64,000 nt of DNA from Isoetes taiwanensis (lineage: Eukaryota; Streptophyta; Lycopodiopsida; Isoetales; Isoetaceae): positions 7,475,253 through 7,539,252 of the forward strand of contig JAJEKV010000017.1 of assembly GCA_021234155.1 (NCBI GenBank), given 5' to 3'. Shown piece by piece: positions 24,665 to 35,782 of the stretch. The position numbers and the translations under genes are program-made. Below the pieces are notes generated by a model. That model was not told the origin of the DNA and did not search any database. It saw only the letters and a list, made by a program, of their open reading frames with translations. Positions within the stretch are counted from its first letter, which is position 1. Each line of letters begins with the position of its first letter.

Positions 24665-25010
24665 CTAGAAATTTTAATCATCATGTTCGTTATACCATCC
24701 TCATCACCTTCACTTGCTTCACTATCACTTGAGGAAGTGCTTGAGTTATCTTCTTTGTTACTATCAACAGAAGGTGAAGCATTATACCACCACTCCCTTC
24801 TTCAATTTCTTCCTCGTAATTATAAGCCTTCACGAACAAGTTGATTGTCCTCTGGCATAGACAATTATCGGATTTCAGTTTGAATTCATAACACAATATA
24901 CGAACTTCTTTGAGATTTAGCTCATCCTTACAATCCACTTTCTTGGCTTTTTTCCCCTTTCCTTGACTTCTCATTTCTAACTCATAACTTTCCTCAAAAG
25001 CATTTACTGC
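24665..25010 (-). pseudogene. Hypothetical charged protein fragment
   Basis: A Lys-rich frame (MRSQGKGKKAKKVDCKDEL) runs into EEEIEEG. After a frame change it continues as a Ser/Asp/Glu-rich acidic stretch (SSSDSEASEGDEDG) to about 24690. Basic then acidic low-complexity composition is seen; no domain is recognised. It could be a tail of a transposon protein or chance. Confidence 0.25.
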
Positions 25011-26400
25011 ATGTGTAACAAGCAGTGAATCTTGAGTTTAGTCACTAACCCTTCTTCTTGAATTGTGTCAATAACTTTTCCTATTATAGAAACTACATAG
25101 ATTTGAATACAATAAAAGACATAAAACTCTAGCTAAAGTTTGAAAAGCTTGCGTTCAAAGTCACAGATGATTATGATTTCAAATCCTACATAGAAATTAC
25201 TCTAATTACCAGTCTAAAATTTAGCCAAGAAAGAAACACATTCATAAATGAAAAGATCGAAGGAAATTTTGATAAAGTGGCCAAAACATTATGTCCATCT
25301 ATTGTAATCCATATGAAATGGGATAATATCTGTATATTCTTCAAGTCAAGATTGTGAGCATCATGTGATCATACTACAACAAACTTTCAAAGCCCAGTAG
25401 AATTTGCTCTTAAGACTAGGAGAATTCTTAAAAGTTGGTCATTAAATAGTCAATATAAGATAAACACAAATATAAAGGATATTTGATTTGAGGGTGAAAC
25501 ACATGTTGACATAGTAAATGCTGACTGTACATGCTATAGATTATCCATATGATACCAGTGCATTGTTTCTTGCAATGTAGGATGAAAATAAACATGTATA
25601 ATATATAGTATAAACACACCTTTACCATCTCAATTCAACTTCTTCAACATTCTTTGACACGATTCATTTCAAGGCCAAGTCTTGATTATGTATGTTTAAA
25701 TGTGCCTACAATTGGTAAAAAGTCCAATTCTCCCAAGGAAGTAGAACTTGATGATGCAAGTAAGATGTTGACTTTAGGTTGGCTATTTAAAATAGAAGCT
25801 AGATGCATATGTCACATGGAAGAAAAACAATGCACAAGTATTGTCATATAGTAGGCTATTGTGATGAAGAGTCTTTGAAAGCTATACGGACAAGTTGGAG
25901 ACACGGAAAAGATTGACAAACGAAGCAAAGACAACCAAAGATTATTGAGAGAATTCCGTAAAGTGGGGGCAAATGCACTAAATATGCAAGAAAGATTTGG
26001 AAGATAGAAGATGAAACCAGATGACCTAGAGTCCACGTTTGAAGACCCCACAGAAGGAAACGGGGTGTGAGGCTCACATGCAGCTATCTAGATTGATGAG
26101 GGAAAGTCATGGGTGACACGATTGGGGGAGGAAGAAAAAGTGGGGAATGGGTGTGAGGTGGAGCCTGGTCAGCAGAATGTCATACATACGTAATAATACA
26201 ACAAGAGGTGCAAAATACAAAAACGTCCACGAAGATTTTTAACGAGGCAATAATACGACAATATGCGTATACGCGTAGAGCGTAACTTCGTCGAGAATAT
26301 GTAAGCATGCAATAATAAGACAATACACGTAAAATGTAAAAATTTTCCTCGAAAACCCACAAGGATGAGAAAGAGCGAGGTAATAATAGAATCGAATTGG
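25010..26400. other. Noncoding DNA, nothing recognised
   Basis: Only short frames. AATAATACRACAATA- and TCCTCGAAAAC-like phrases near 26.2-26.37 kb are degenerate relatives of the 73-bp repeat that follows. Confidence 0.35.
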
Positions 26401-26411
26401 AGTGAACTGTC

Positions 26412-26450
26412 TTTCTTTTATCGTCCACGAAGAGGAGATGGCCTGGTTGA
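26412..26450 (-). mobile_element. Possible LINE 3' end fragment
   Basis: On the minus strand AGGCCATCTCCTCTTCG is followed by TGGACGATAAAAGAAAG, close to the 3' termini of the LINEs ending at 32.75 and 54.35 kb. Only about 35 bp matches, so this is tentative. Confidence 0.35.
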
Positions 26451-26480
26451 AAAAATCAAGGGAGATATATAGGCTATTGC

Positions 26481-26625
26481 AAAGGAGGTGCGAGAATTTC
26501 CTCGAAAACTTGAAAGGGCGGGCAAGAGTGGGAACGGGGTAAAAAATTGGGGGAAAGGAGGTGCGAGAATTTCCTCGAAAACTTGAAAGGGCGGGCAAGG
26601 GTGGGAACGGGGTAAAAGATGGGGG
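26481..26625. repeat. Tandem duplication, 2 x 73 bp
   Basis: AAAGGAGGTGCGAGAATTTC begins at 26481 and 26554. The two copies differ at only a few positions, indicating a recent duplication. The unit is GC-rich and lies about 400 bp upstream of the WRKY promoter. Confidence 0.9.
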
Positions 26626-26980
26626 CGGGACATTCTACGTATAATGTTGCGGGCGACGAAAGCGAGTAAAGTTGGGGGAGGGGCGTGGCCGGAGGGGCCA
26701 GGTCAGAGGGGGGTGCGGGCCGCAGAAGGGAAGTCTAAGATATTCTCATTTTCCACGCAATGGGGGAGACCTTAGCCAACGAGACCTGGTTGGAAGGTCA
26801 GTTTGCAAATTGGAAGTACACCCTTTTCCGCTTTCCGTTGAGTAGGACCGTTTGCGCCTAAATCTTCACGTGCTGGAATTGTTCCAAGGGCGGGCTTTTT
26901 GGCGGAAGCAATTTCCGGCCGGCCTTCCTGCCCAAAAGTCGTCGGAAAGTCCTAGGCGGTAAAGTCGTCGCCGGCCGGGT

Positions 26981-26988
26981 TATATATA
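26981..26988 (+). promoter_or_regulatory. TATA box of the WRKY gene
   Basis: TATATATA in a locally GC-rich context lies 158 bp upstream of the first ATG of the WRKY gene. Transcription would be expected to begin about 30 bp downstream, near 27010-27020, giving a leader of roughly 130 nt that includes a T-rich tract at 27058-27078. No upstream ATG lies in that leader. The core promoter call is inference from position and motif. Confidence 0.6.
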
Positions 26989-27145
26989 CCCAGCCGAGTT
27001 CATTCGGCGGAGGCATTTGTTCGTAGTCTGCGCCTTAGATTTTTTGCTACGAAGAATTTTTTTTTTCTTTTTTTTTCCTGTGAAGGAAGAAACAAAAACG
27101 AGAGAGGATTTTTCTGTGATTCTGTCTGAAAAGATCCCCACCGGA

Positions 27146-29471
27146 ATGGAATTGGAAGAGAAGAGCAGAACCCCTTCGCCTGTGCATAGATCCGACGCTG
27201 TGGCAGAGATCGATCTGTCTGTTAAGCTTGAAGAAGAGAGCATTGAAGAGGATGAGCGTGTAGAAACCACCACTGCAACAACCACTTCTGTTTCTGCTCC
27301 TCCGCACCACAGCCATCGCCGTTTTTTGGATCAGGAGTGTGACAGCCCCTCCACCCGGCCTAGATCATCCGAGCCCCCAAATATTTTCCAAAATTGGGCC
27401 CGATCCAACCAGCCCATCAACCAATTGGATATCAAAAACCTTACCCGCTGGGACTCCCTCAAGCTCCAGCCCCCTGGCACTTCCGCTGTCGCTCTTAATT
27501 CTTCTTCCAAGCCCCAGTGGATGGCCCAGGTATGCATTAATTCTTGCAGATTTTAAATTGATTTGATTTGTTTTGTTGGTTTTGTTGAATTGGAGTTTTT
27601 TTTTTGGGTTTCCAGAGCATGCAGACTCAAATTTCTCGTACCGAATCCCCTCCTTCTCCTGATAAGGATGCGCTTGCTCATCAGGTATGTGTGTAGATCG
27701 GTATTTTAGATCTGTGCGTTGTCGTAAATCTGGTTTAATTTTGGTTATTTGTCCAGCTTGTAGAGGTAACAAGCGAACTAAACCGTGCAAAGGAGGAAAA
27801 TGATAAACTCAAAGCGATGCTTTCGCAAGTAACTGCAGAGTACCAAACGCTGCAGCTTCAAACAGTGGCGCTGCTGCAGCAGGCGCAGCAGAAAGCCGGA
27901 ATTGAACAGGTAGGGATCTAAAAATTCTGAATTTGACCAAAAAACTGATGCAGAGGCGGAAGATCTGAATTCTGAGAAATGGGGTATTGGAATGAATTGC
28001 AGAAGCAAAACGGAGCAGTGACAGCACCGTTCAGCGTGTCAACGTCGTCTTCTGCGGAGCATGAGGAACAGATTAAGGGCAAGCAAAGCCCGGAGAGATC
28101 GGACACCACACCACCCAATTCAACCGGAAAAGCTTGGAATCAAGAGATGGAGCACGATTCCGCAGAGCGGCACAGCGCCTCGCCGGCCCGTGCTGCAGTG
28201 GAGCCCAATTCCGGCGCTGAACAGGCTGCAGATTGGCAGCCCAACAAACTCATGAAACCAACCCCGGCCCCTCAAGAGCAGCAGATTGATCCCATGGTCA
28301 GAAAAACTAGAGTCTCCGTTCGAACCCGTTCCGAATCTGCAAATGTAACCAAAATTCTCTCATTTTGGGCAGTCAAACCATCGGATAAAATTGCTGAATT
28401 ATGTTCTAAATTATGCCCAGATCAATGACGGATGCCAGTGGAGAAAATACGGGCAGAAAATGGCCAAAGGAAATCCTTGCCCAAGAGCGTATTACAGATG
28501 CACCATGGCTCCCGGATGTCCTGTGCGAAAACAAGTAAGCTAATTTGCGTTTTTGTTCGCTAGATTTGATAGATTTGGTTCTTCAAAAGAACAAAGGATT
28601 CTGATGGTAAAATTTGTCCTGAATTGTCGTTCTTATCCAAAGTGTTTGAATCTGCGAGCAGGTTCAAAGATGCGCAGAAGATACGAGCATTCTGACAACA
28701 ACATACGAAGGAACCCACAACCATCCACTACCTCCGGCAGCCATGGCTATGGCGTCCACAACTGCTGCAGCGGCGAGCATGCTATTATCAGGATCTACAA
28801 TGAGCGAGGGAGCGCTGAACTCGAGCTATTTGGCAGCCCATTTGGGTCCGAGCATTTCTGCATCGACGCCCTTTCCGACGATCACTCTGGACATGACAAG
28901 CAATCCGGCAACCCAGCTGAGCCTGAGAATGGGAAACAATTCGAACGGATTTCCTGTGCAGGGACCATTCTCGTTGCTCGGCCCTGGCATGATCGGAGTC
29001 CTTCCATCTGCAGCCCCCCAAAATGCCGCCCCCTTGTTCTTCGGCCAATACGCCAATCAAAATTCCGGCCTCCTTCCGACCACCATGTTCGCCGGATCCG
29101 ACCGCATGGGCCTGCCCAGCCAATCCGTGCTGCAGCGGCAGCCCAGTTCTTCTGCTCCTTTGCCCGATTCTATGATTTCCGCTGCCACCGCTGCCATCAC
29201 CACCGATCCCAACTTCACGGCCGCCCTCGCTGCTGCCATTACTTCCATCCTCAGCAAATCAAATCCCCAATTGGCCGCCGCTGCAGCTCCTTCCATCCCT
29301 CCCGATTCTTCCAGACCGAATTTTACCAACATGCTCAAAAATGCTGCCCCCGTCAATAAATCCTTCCCCGCCAGTGATTTATCCTTGCATCTCAGCACCA
29401 CGCATAACAGTGATCTCAAACCCAACCTGCCATTGCATTCCATGCTCCTCGCCTCGGAAAAGAAAATTTGA
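27146..29471 (+). CDS. WRKY transcription factor, group IIb (WRKY6/31/42-like)
   Basis: A DNA-binding transcription factor that in this family recognises W boxes (TTGAC) in the nucleus. Six exons with consensus GT-AG joints keep the frame: 27146-27529, 27616-27684, 27757-27909, 28003-28344, 28421-28534 and 28662-29471, encoding about 623 residues. Exon 3 is a leucine-zipper-like coiled coil ([18 protein letters not shown]). The basic motif [12 protein letters not shown] comes just before the WRKY domain. The domain has an intact WRKYGQK and a C-X5-C-X23-H-X-H zinc site, and is split by the VQR-type intron diagnostic of groups IIa/IIb. After it follow the IIb block [10 protein letters not shown] and a conserved C-terminal [12 protein letters not shown]. 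The start is the first ATG after the TATA box; the upstream frame is open but lacks ATG. Introns are short (72-127 bp). IIb members act in stress, senescence and phosphate responses; the role here is unknown. Confidence 0.95.
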
Positions 29472-29479
29472 TCTGATTG

Positions 29480-31015
29480 AGTGTCAGAACTCAGAAATCT
29501 GTCTCGAATTTTGAATCTGAACAGAATGATAAACCAGAACAGGGTAGATCCTTGGATCAGATACGATCATGGACGTGCAGGTCACTGCAGATGCTGCACG
29601 GGATCTGGTTGCCATATACTGTACAATTGGTCGTGGGTTTTTCAGAATTTTCTTTGTTGGGCTTCATACTGATCTATAAATTTGATGTAGATAGTGCCCA
29701 TTAATTTGATTATACAGAGGTAATGGCTATGATGATAAGGCCATTTTTTGATCTATATTACTTACAGAACAGATTTAGTCTGAAGGTCGAACGATGCAGT
29801 CTGTAAGATTAATTAATTGAATGTTGGACGTCGGAGCTTCCTGACGTGTGCATGCACGTCACTAGTTGAAGACTTGAAGTCTTATTTTTCTTTGTAAAGT
29901 CTGTTCATATTTAATGCCTCCACACATTCAACTGTACACGTCATTAAATACACGTCGTGGTGCTTTGTGTTGTTGCCCAATTGTCCACGTTACTTTCTGG
30001 TCTTTTCCTTTCAATTCTAGACTATTATAATGTGTTACGTCTCATTTAACCTCAAGTTGTGCTTCTCAGTTTCCACTACCTGAATTGTCTCAATGCAATG
30101 CTTCTTCTCACATTTTATTTCAACCCAACACCCTCCCTAATCATTTATCCAGTTGTTGACAAAATGCAAACTTAATCACAAATATCCTCTCGCATGTATT
30201 TTGATGAAAAAGCGCAGCACAGACTTGATGTGGAATGCTAATACAGATAAGTAAATGATCTCACATACCTCTCACATGAGATCAAAGAGATAAGAATTGA
30301 GAAATAAGTCTTTAGAAAAAGTCTTTGGAAGGAGGTTGTGGCTTATTTTGGTATTTGCTAGGCAGCTCGACAAACCAATTGTTCAAAATCGTTACTTCAA
30401 GGAATAGGAAGCAACTATTGGTTTCCTTGACGTGGAGGTCAAGTCTAGTGGTTACTTGTGAAGCGTAAATATCAGTATGAAACAAACTTTGACGGTAATT
30501 TATATATTTCCTCGCATGTTCTTGTGTTCTATCCACAAATTATGTTCTCTTCTAACATGATATCATCATTATTATACATTATTCCATCATAATTGTAAAG
30601 TTTCAGTTCTGAATAATTGACTTCAACAGATGGCTAGTTGTCTCTTTACTATAAACGTCACTTCTTCTACCGTCTACATAGGCCACAGGTTCATGGGACC
30701 TAATGTAAAACAGATAAAAGAGCAATAGCCGCGTTCGACTTGTAGGAATAATTACTAGTCATTTTACATATTTTTTTGAACACGACATGTGTATTAATAT
30801 TCAATCATAAAATTAGTATATAAAACTGATCTGTAACTAAGAAATCAAAATGGAGAGAATGTCCCTCTTTACAATACTTCCTAGACTCTCTAGCAATTCA
30901 GTGATTATAGATAGCGATATCGAGAAGACTAACGGCATGGTGACCAAGTCTAAAGAATACTTGTTCTTCCACAAGGAAAGGTAGTTGCACATTAATGAAT
31001 GATCTTTGGTGATCG
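29480..31015. other. WRKY 3' flank and noncoding DNA
   Basis: The first 200-300 bp is probably the WRKY 3' UTR, but no single strong polyadenylation signal stands out. The remainder is AT-rich with unsupported short frames. Confidence 0.4.
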
Positions 31016-31019
31016 ATTG

Positions 31020-32755
31020 ATAGTACGTGCAGTTGGCCAATGGCCAAGCAGGTTTCCGCCCTGCCCACTCCACGAGTGATCATATTTTTACTCTCAGAAT
31101 CCTTATGGAAGCTAGCCGCAATGCACAACGTGACTTGTATTGCTGTTTCGTGGATTTTAAGACGGCATATGATACGGTCCCTCGGGACCTGTTGTGGCAA
31201 CGCTTGCAGGGGCTGCATGTTCCACAGGATTTGCAGAATGCCATCTACCGGCTCTATGATGAAATATATGCCACTTTGCCTGCATCAGACCACCGGGTGA
31301 ACAGCACCATAGGTGCTAAACGGGGATGCCCGCTTATCTCCAACGCTTTTGGACTCTATATTGACAAGTTGGAGACCGGATGCAAGAACATGGAGGTGGT
31401 GGCCCGCAGTTGCCGTGAGGCATATACAAGAAAAAAGCGGTTGCTCTATGCGCACGATCCGGACTTATTATCCCACATACTAGGAGTATGCGTGGAACAT
31501 TTGGATGCTCTCGATCAATTACGTGACATAGCGGGAATGACGACAACCGCCAGAAAACCAAGTCAAGCTTTAATCCCAATCACATGCAAAGATGATATCC
31601 CGTGACTTCTATTACAGAGGACAAAGGATGGAAGTTGTAAGGACCTTTAAGTATCCGGGAATCGATTTCTCGCTAACATGCTATGGGATGACTGTAGAAA
31701 GAAGGGTCAACGGGATGGAAAGCCCCTCAGTATGCAATGCAATAGCTACAGAATAGATCTCTGCGATTGGGCACGCATAAAGCACACTTTGTTTCGAAAG
31801 CACTCGTGGAACCAAAGATTCTTTGTATGGGGTAGAGGTCAGGGGCCGCGTTAGCAAGGGTACTTTGGGATAAGCTAGAGAGGGTACGTATATTTTCGAC
31901 ATACAACCTAGGGCGCCAAGGACACCGGTGCCTTATCCGATTTTCTTGTATGAGATCGGCTTTTGGCCCCTGCGGCGATACGCTATCTTGCGAGCACCTT
32001 GCGTATTTCCATAAGGTTGACGTAATGGATGCACAACGTCTTCCCTCCCCTGTCTACATTATTATAACAAGGGCCTACAACGCCCAAGAGAGTGTGGCGG
32101 GAGCATTGTAGGGGATGGTTCGCAAGATGGTCCATAGACTATCAACACATTATGGATATGTGGGATATCGCGGGCGGGTTGCATTTGAATGGCGCTTTGT
32201 TTGCCTCTCCGTGGGATCGCCCACTCTTGCAAAGCCCAAAGCGAGCACTACCACCGCAGTCAATCCGTCGCTTGAACCACGGCCCCCACCAAGATCACGA
32301 AGGCACACATCCGGTACCAAGAATCGGAGAGCTATAGCGGCAATAAGGACGAGGTCCCACCATCTCGAAATTGAGACAGCCGTTGGGGTACGGATGGAAA
32401 GCGGGAATCCCGGCATGAGAGATTATGCGATCTTTGTCACATGCGATAGTAGAAGATGAACACCATGCTCTACGGGAATGCCCGGCATATGCACACATCC
32501 GAAAGGCTCATGCGCGATCTCGAGATGCTCGAGATAGCAATTCATCAGCTGGCCGCTTTTCCAATGGTGGCAACGCCTCGCCCTACATTGGGGGGTTTTT
32601 TCATCCCAGTGGTAGAGACACATTGTACAGGGTTTCTGTTGTTTTCTTTTGTGTTTGAAAATTTTCCACTACATTGTATCACCGTCTCATAGGCCAGTTG
32701 GCCTTCGTGGACGTTAAAATATACTTCCTTCCTTCCTTCCTTCCTTCCATAACAC
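31020..32755 (+). mobile_element. LINE (non-LTR retrotransposon) fragment with TTCC tail
   Basis: A frame from 31027 reads QLANGQAGFRPAHSTSDHIF, the classic LINE reverse-transcriptase block. It then shows FVDFKTAYDTVPRD (motif A) and GCPL (motif B). The catalytic YADD is YAHD (about 31446), so this copy is dead; frame breaks follow near 31.6 kb. LFGLYID-type and EDEHHALRECPAYAHIR blocks (about 32.45 kb) mark the C-terminal part of ORF2. The element ends CGTGGACGTTAAAATATA followed by about six TTCC/CTTC units (32727-32748) instead of poly-A. The 5' end is truncated within the RT domain. A related copy lies inverted at 54.35-56.45 kb. Confidence 0.85.
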
Positions 32756-33095
32756 CACAAGGTCCCTAAAGCTGAGATAAGGCAATTATGGATTGATACT
32801 TGGCAGAATTGATAATGTACTAGGCTATAGAAGCTGACTACGATTTCCATAGTCATTTGCAAAAGTTTATTTGTGTAGAGCCATTGTATAGAGGGTTCTT
32901 GATTACTAGGCAATGCACACTTGTCTTAAGGTTTAACCAAGTATCTAGGGTGGTGCTGGTAGAGTAGATGCTATTAATTTAATTTGTGCTAAACACATTC
33001 ATATTGCACTCCAGTGCATGCTCCAGTAGTGTCGTCTTTAATTCTTTTCTTGTCTTAGAAGATGAAAATATATGGCAACTATATTTGTTAAAAAG

Positions 33096-33165
33096 ATAGA
33101 TTGATAGATAGATAGGTAGGTAGGTAGGTAGGTAGAGCAGTGCTTTGAACGTCCACGGATTTGGC
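33096..33165 (-). mobile_element. Microsatellite (GATA)n(GGTA)n abutting a possible LINE 3' end
   Basis: On the minus strand CCGTGGACGTTCAAAG is followed by CACTGCTC and then TACC and TATC tetranucleotide repeats. The CGTGGACGTT core is the same as the LINE 3' end at 32.7 kb. The simple repeat is certain; its derivation from a LINE tail is inferred. Confidence 0.45.
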
Positions 33166-33169
33166 GAAT

Positions 33170-34510
33170 CTCTAGCAATTTTCAGAAAAATTTAATAGAA
33201 GGCAAATGTTAATCGTTATTATAAGACTATTTTTTATGGAATATTTTCTATTGTTTTGTTCATAGAAAGAACAAAAACATTTTCAACACATTTATAGCAA
33301 GATGAAACTCCAATAGAGATGGAACTTTTCTATTTCTTGTTTCTAAGATTTATATTATACACAAGGCGATGGTGCTTGTGGCGTTCTATAGTCCGAGGTT
33401 TTTTTTTTGGGGGTTTTTTTTTGATGTGAGTATGGTAAAGAGTTATTTAGTCTAAATAAGATAAGAGTTATTTAGTGTAAGTAAGATGAGAGTGCTGTTG
33501 GTAAAATTTAAAGATCAATGACATTTATCTATTGATTTTCAATCGCTATGATGTCCCTAAATTTGTTATTGAATTCGAATTCATGTTTTTAAGAATTATA
33601 AATGTCAGAAATTGAAGCAAGAGGAAAAATGCCTACTAAATAGGTCATTTATGTGTTGATTCGTCTTTCACATTGTGATGTTTCCAGCTATTGTAATGGA
33701 AAGCAAGAAGATGACAGCATATAGATGCAAGAACTTTCAGGTTCGAAATGAGTAACTTTAAGGTTCTAAATGCAACTGCCTGCAAATCATAGGCAACTTT
33801 CAGGTTCGAAATGAGAACCCGGGTGTTTAATGGCACAACTGCCTGCAAATCACAAGACCAGCATCTTAAAGTGGAATCTGTTCTATCACTGCCTGATTTG
33901 CACATCTAACTATATTTTAAACACTTTAAGCATAGCAGGCTCTGATACCAACTTGATACAACTAAAGAAGGTTCAACAACAGAAGTCAAAGGAAATAAAT
34001 ACACTCTCCAATCTTTAGGAGAGTAGTCACCACCCAACCGGGCCAGGCCGTCCACAAGAATCGTTTCTTGCAGTAAAGACCACAACCAGGAGTCCTAAAT
34101 GTAAAGAAGGTAAGTCTGATCAACTCTAGGCGCAGGAGTTTTTAACGCTCATACCAGGATTTCTATGATCCGAGGAGAAGAAAGCAGATATAACCATCAT
34201 TCAATTAAATTGGGATTATGTCTATTCCAAAATCACGCCGTATAAGCCTTTTATTGACCATTATATTGAATTAACCACACTTTTGCACTGAGTTCATTTT
34301 CGGGCTAAGAAGATGCATTTTATGTTGAAATGCAAAGGCATTCAAACATTCGATGCAAATGACCCATATTATGACAGAATGTTGGCAATATAAAAAGTAG
34401 GAAATTGCTTATTAATTCGTACCATCACGGACGACCACGAAATCTAAACATTGAAATTGTAGTGCTTTACGAATAAATAACAAACAAGCAAGTTGCTACA
34501 AAACAGATTT
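33170..34510. other. Noncoding DNA
   Basis: AT-rich; no gene recognised. ACTTTCAGGTTCGAAATGAG occurs twice (near 33735 and 33798), a short direct repeat. ATATAACCATCATTCAATTA begins a 36-bp block at 34188-34223 that recurs exactly at 42860-42895. Confidence 0.45.
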
Positions 34511-35761
34511 TAAATGGTTCAAATGCGTGCGTGGCGCGATTTTCTTGGCATAAATAACGCATTATAATGGAACATAAACCTAAAAACTAATCCGATTCAT
34601 CGCCGACAAAGGCCGCGCGGCGGGTCTTTGAGATCCCGCCGATCATGAACAAACCATGCTCGGATTCCATATAAGATGGATTACAACATCAAAGGGATCG
34701 GGATAGAAGCGAGGCGGGGATTTATAGCAACGACATCAAGCCAACCAGGAAGTTCTATTTCTAGCTCACACACCGCAGAGGTCCGCATGGTTCATCTTGC
34801 GGGTAATAGAATGTGCCATAATAACAAGCGTATATGAGGTCGGGAAGCCATGGTTTGCCAATTTCATGCATACCTATTTATACACACCTAAATTATTGAC
34901 GGTATATACATACAAATTATTGCAAGTATAGCAAACCATACACATAATATAAAAAAACAATACGTACACAGACCCAATAATGCTGATATAAGAACACAAT
35001 ATATTCGAATGAGGTTGGTGTAAAGTATATTTCATATTCAAAACTTTTATGGAAAGTGTATTTCCGGTATACATATATATCAAAAGAGTTCCCTTTCTAG
35101 AACGATTTTTTCAAGGTCCCCGCATCAATTTCCCTGCTCGATCAAGTTAAGCGGGTATAGTGTTTGTATATCTTCGACCGTTTTTCCCGAAGCTATTTCT
35201 TGCATGACACCAATGAAGCTTAGCGTAAAAATCATCTCAGGTAACCATATCGATGATAGGATGGTGGATTTAGTGGATCGTGGATCGATTGAAGCAACAC
35301 TTCAAGTCATCATCAACTATAATGATGCCTTCCTTCTCCCCGAATCCCAAGTCATCCATCATGTCGCCAAGCATTTCACAAATATATTCTTACCCTCGAC
35401 GGATCCTTCGGTTTTAAATGACTTACATTTGCTCGATCCCAAAACAGATGCCTAATCTCTATGTAATTCAGAACTACTCTCAAAACTTCCTCAGTATATT
35501 TCTATTCTCCATCGACGACCAAATTTCACAACGAAATAAAGTGAAAGCTTGGTCTAACATCTCCTTCAGATATGGCCGCGGATATACCCATTTCGTACAT
35601 GTCTCAAATAGTTTCTGTGCATACCATGATAGGTCGAATGTTGCTTTAGGTAACGTTTTGCAGAGCACTCCATTCAAATCGAACACCAAAATTTTGGAGG
35701 AAACCGGTTTAGGTCTATAATAAGAAAGCACACACTTGTGAGACAAGGAAAAAGAAAATTG

Positions 35762-35782
35762 AAATCGCGCCTGGCGCGATTT
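35762..35782. repeat. Perfect GC palindrome inside a 71-bp intron
   Basis: The core AATCGCGCCTGGCGCGATT is a perfect palindrome around a central base, flanked by one further A/T pair. It occupies almost a third of the 71-bp intron between GAAAG|GTATGT and CTCACAAG| on the minus strand. A degenerate relative lies near 34523-34545. Confidence 0.85.

Noticed and set aside
35204-35720. Plus-strand frames of 83 and 100 codons
   Set aside because: Shadows of the HAD phosphatase domain, whose motifs are on the minus strand.
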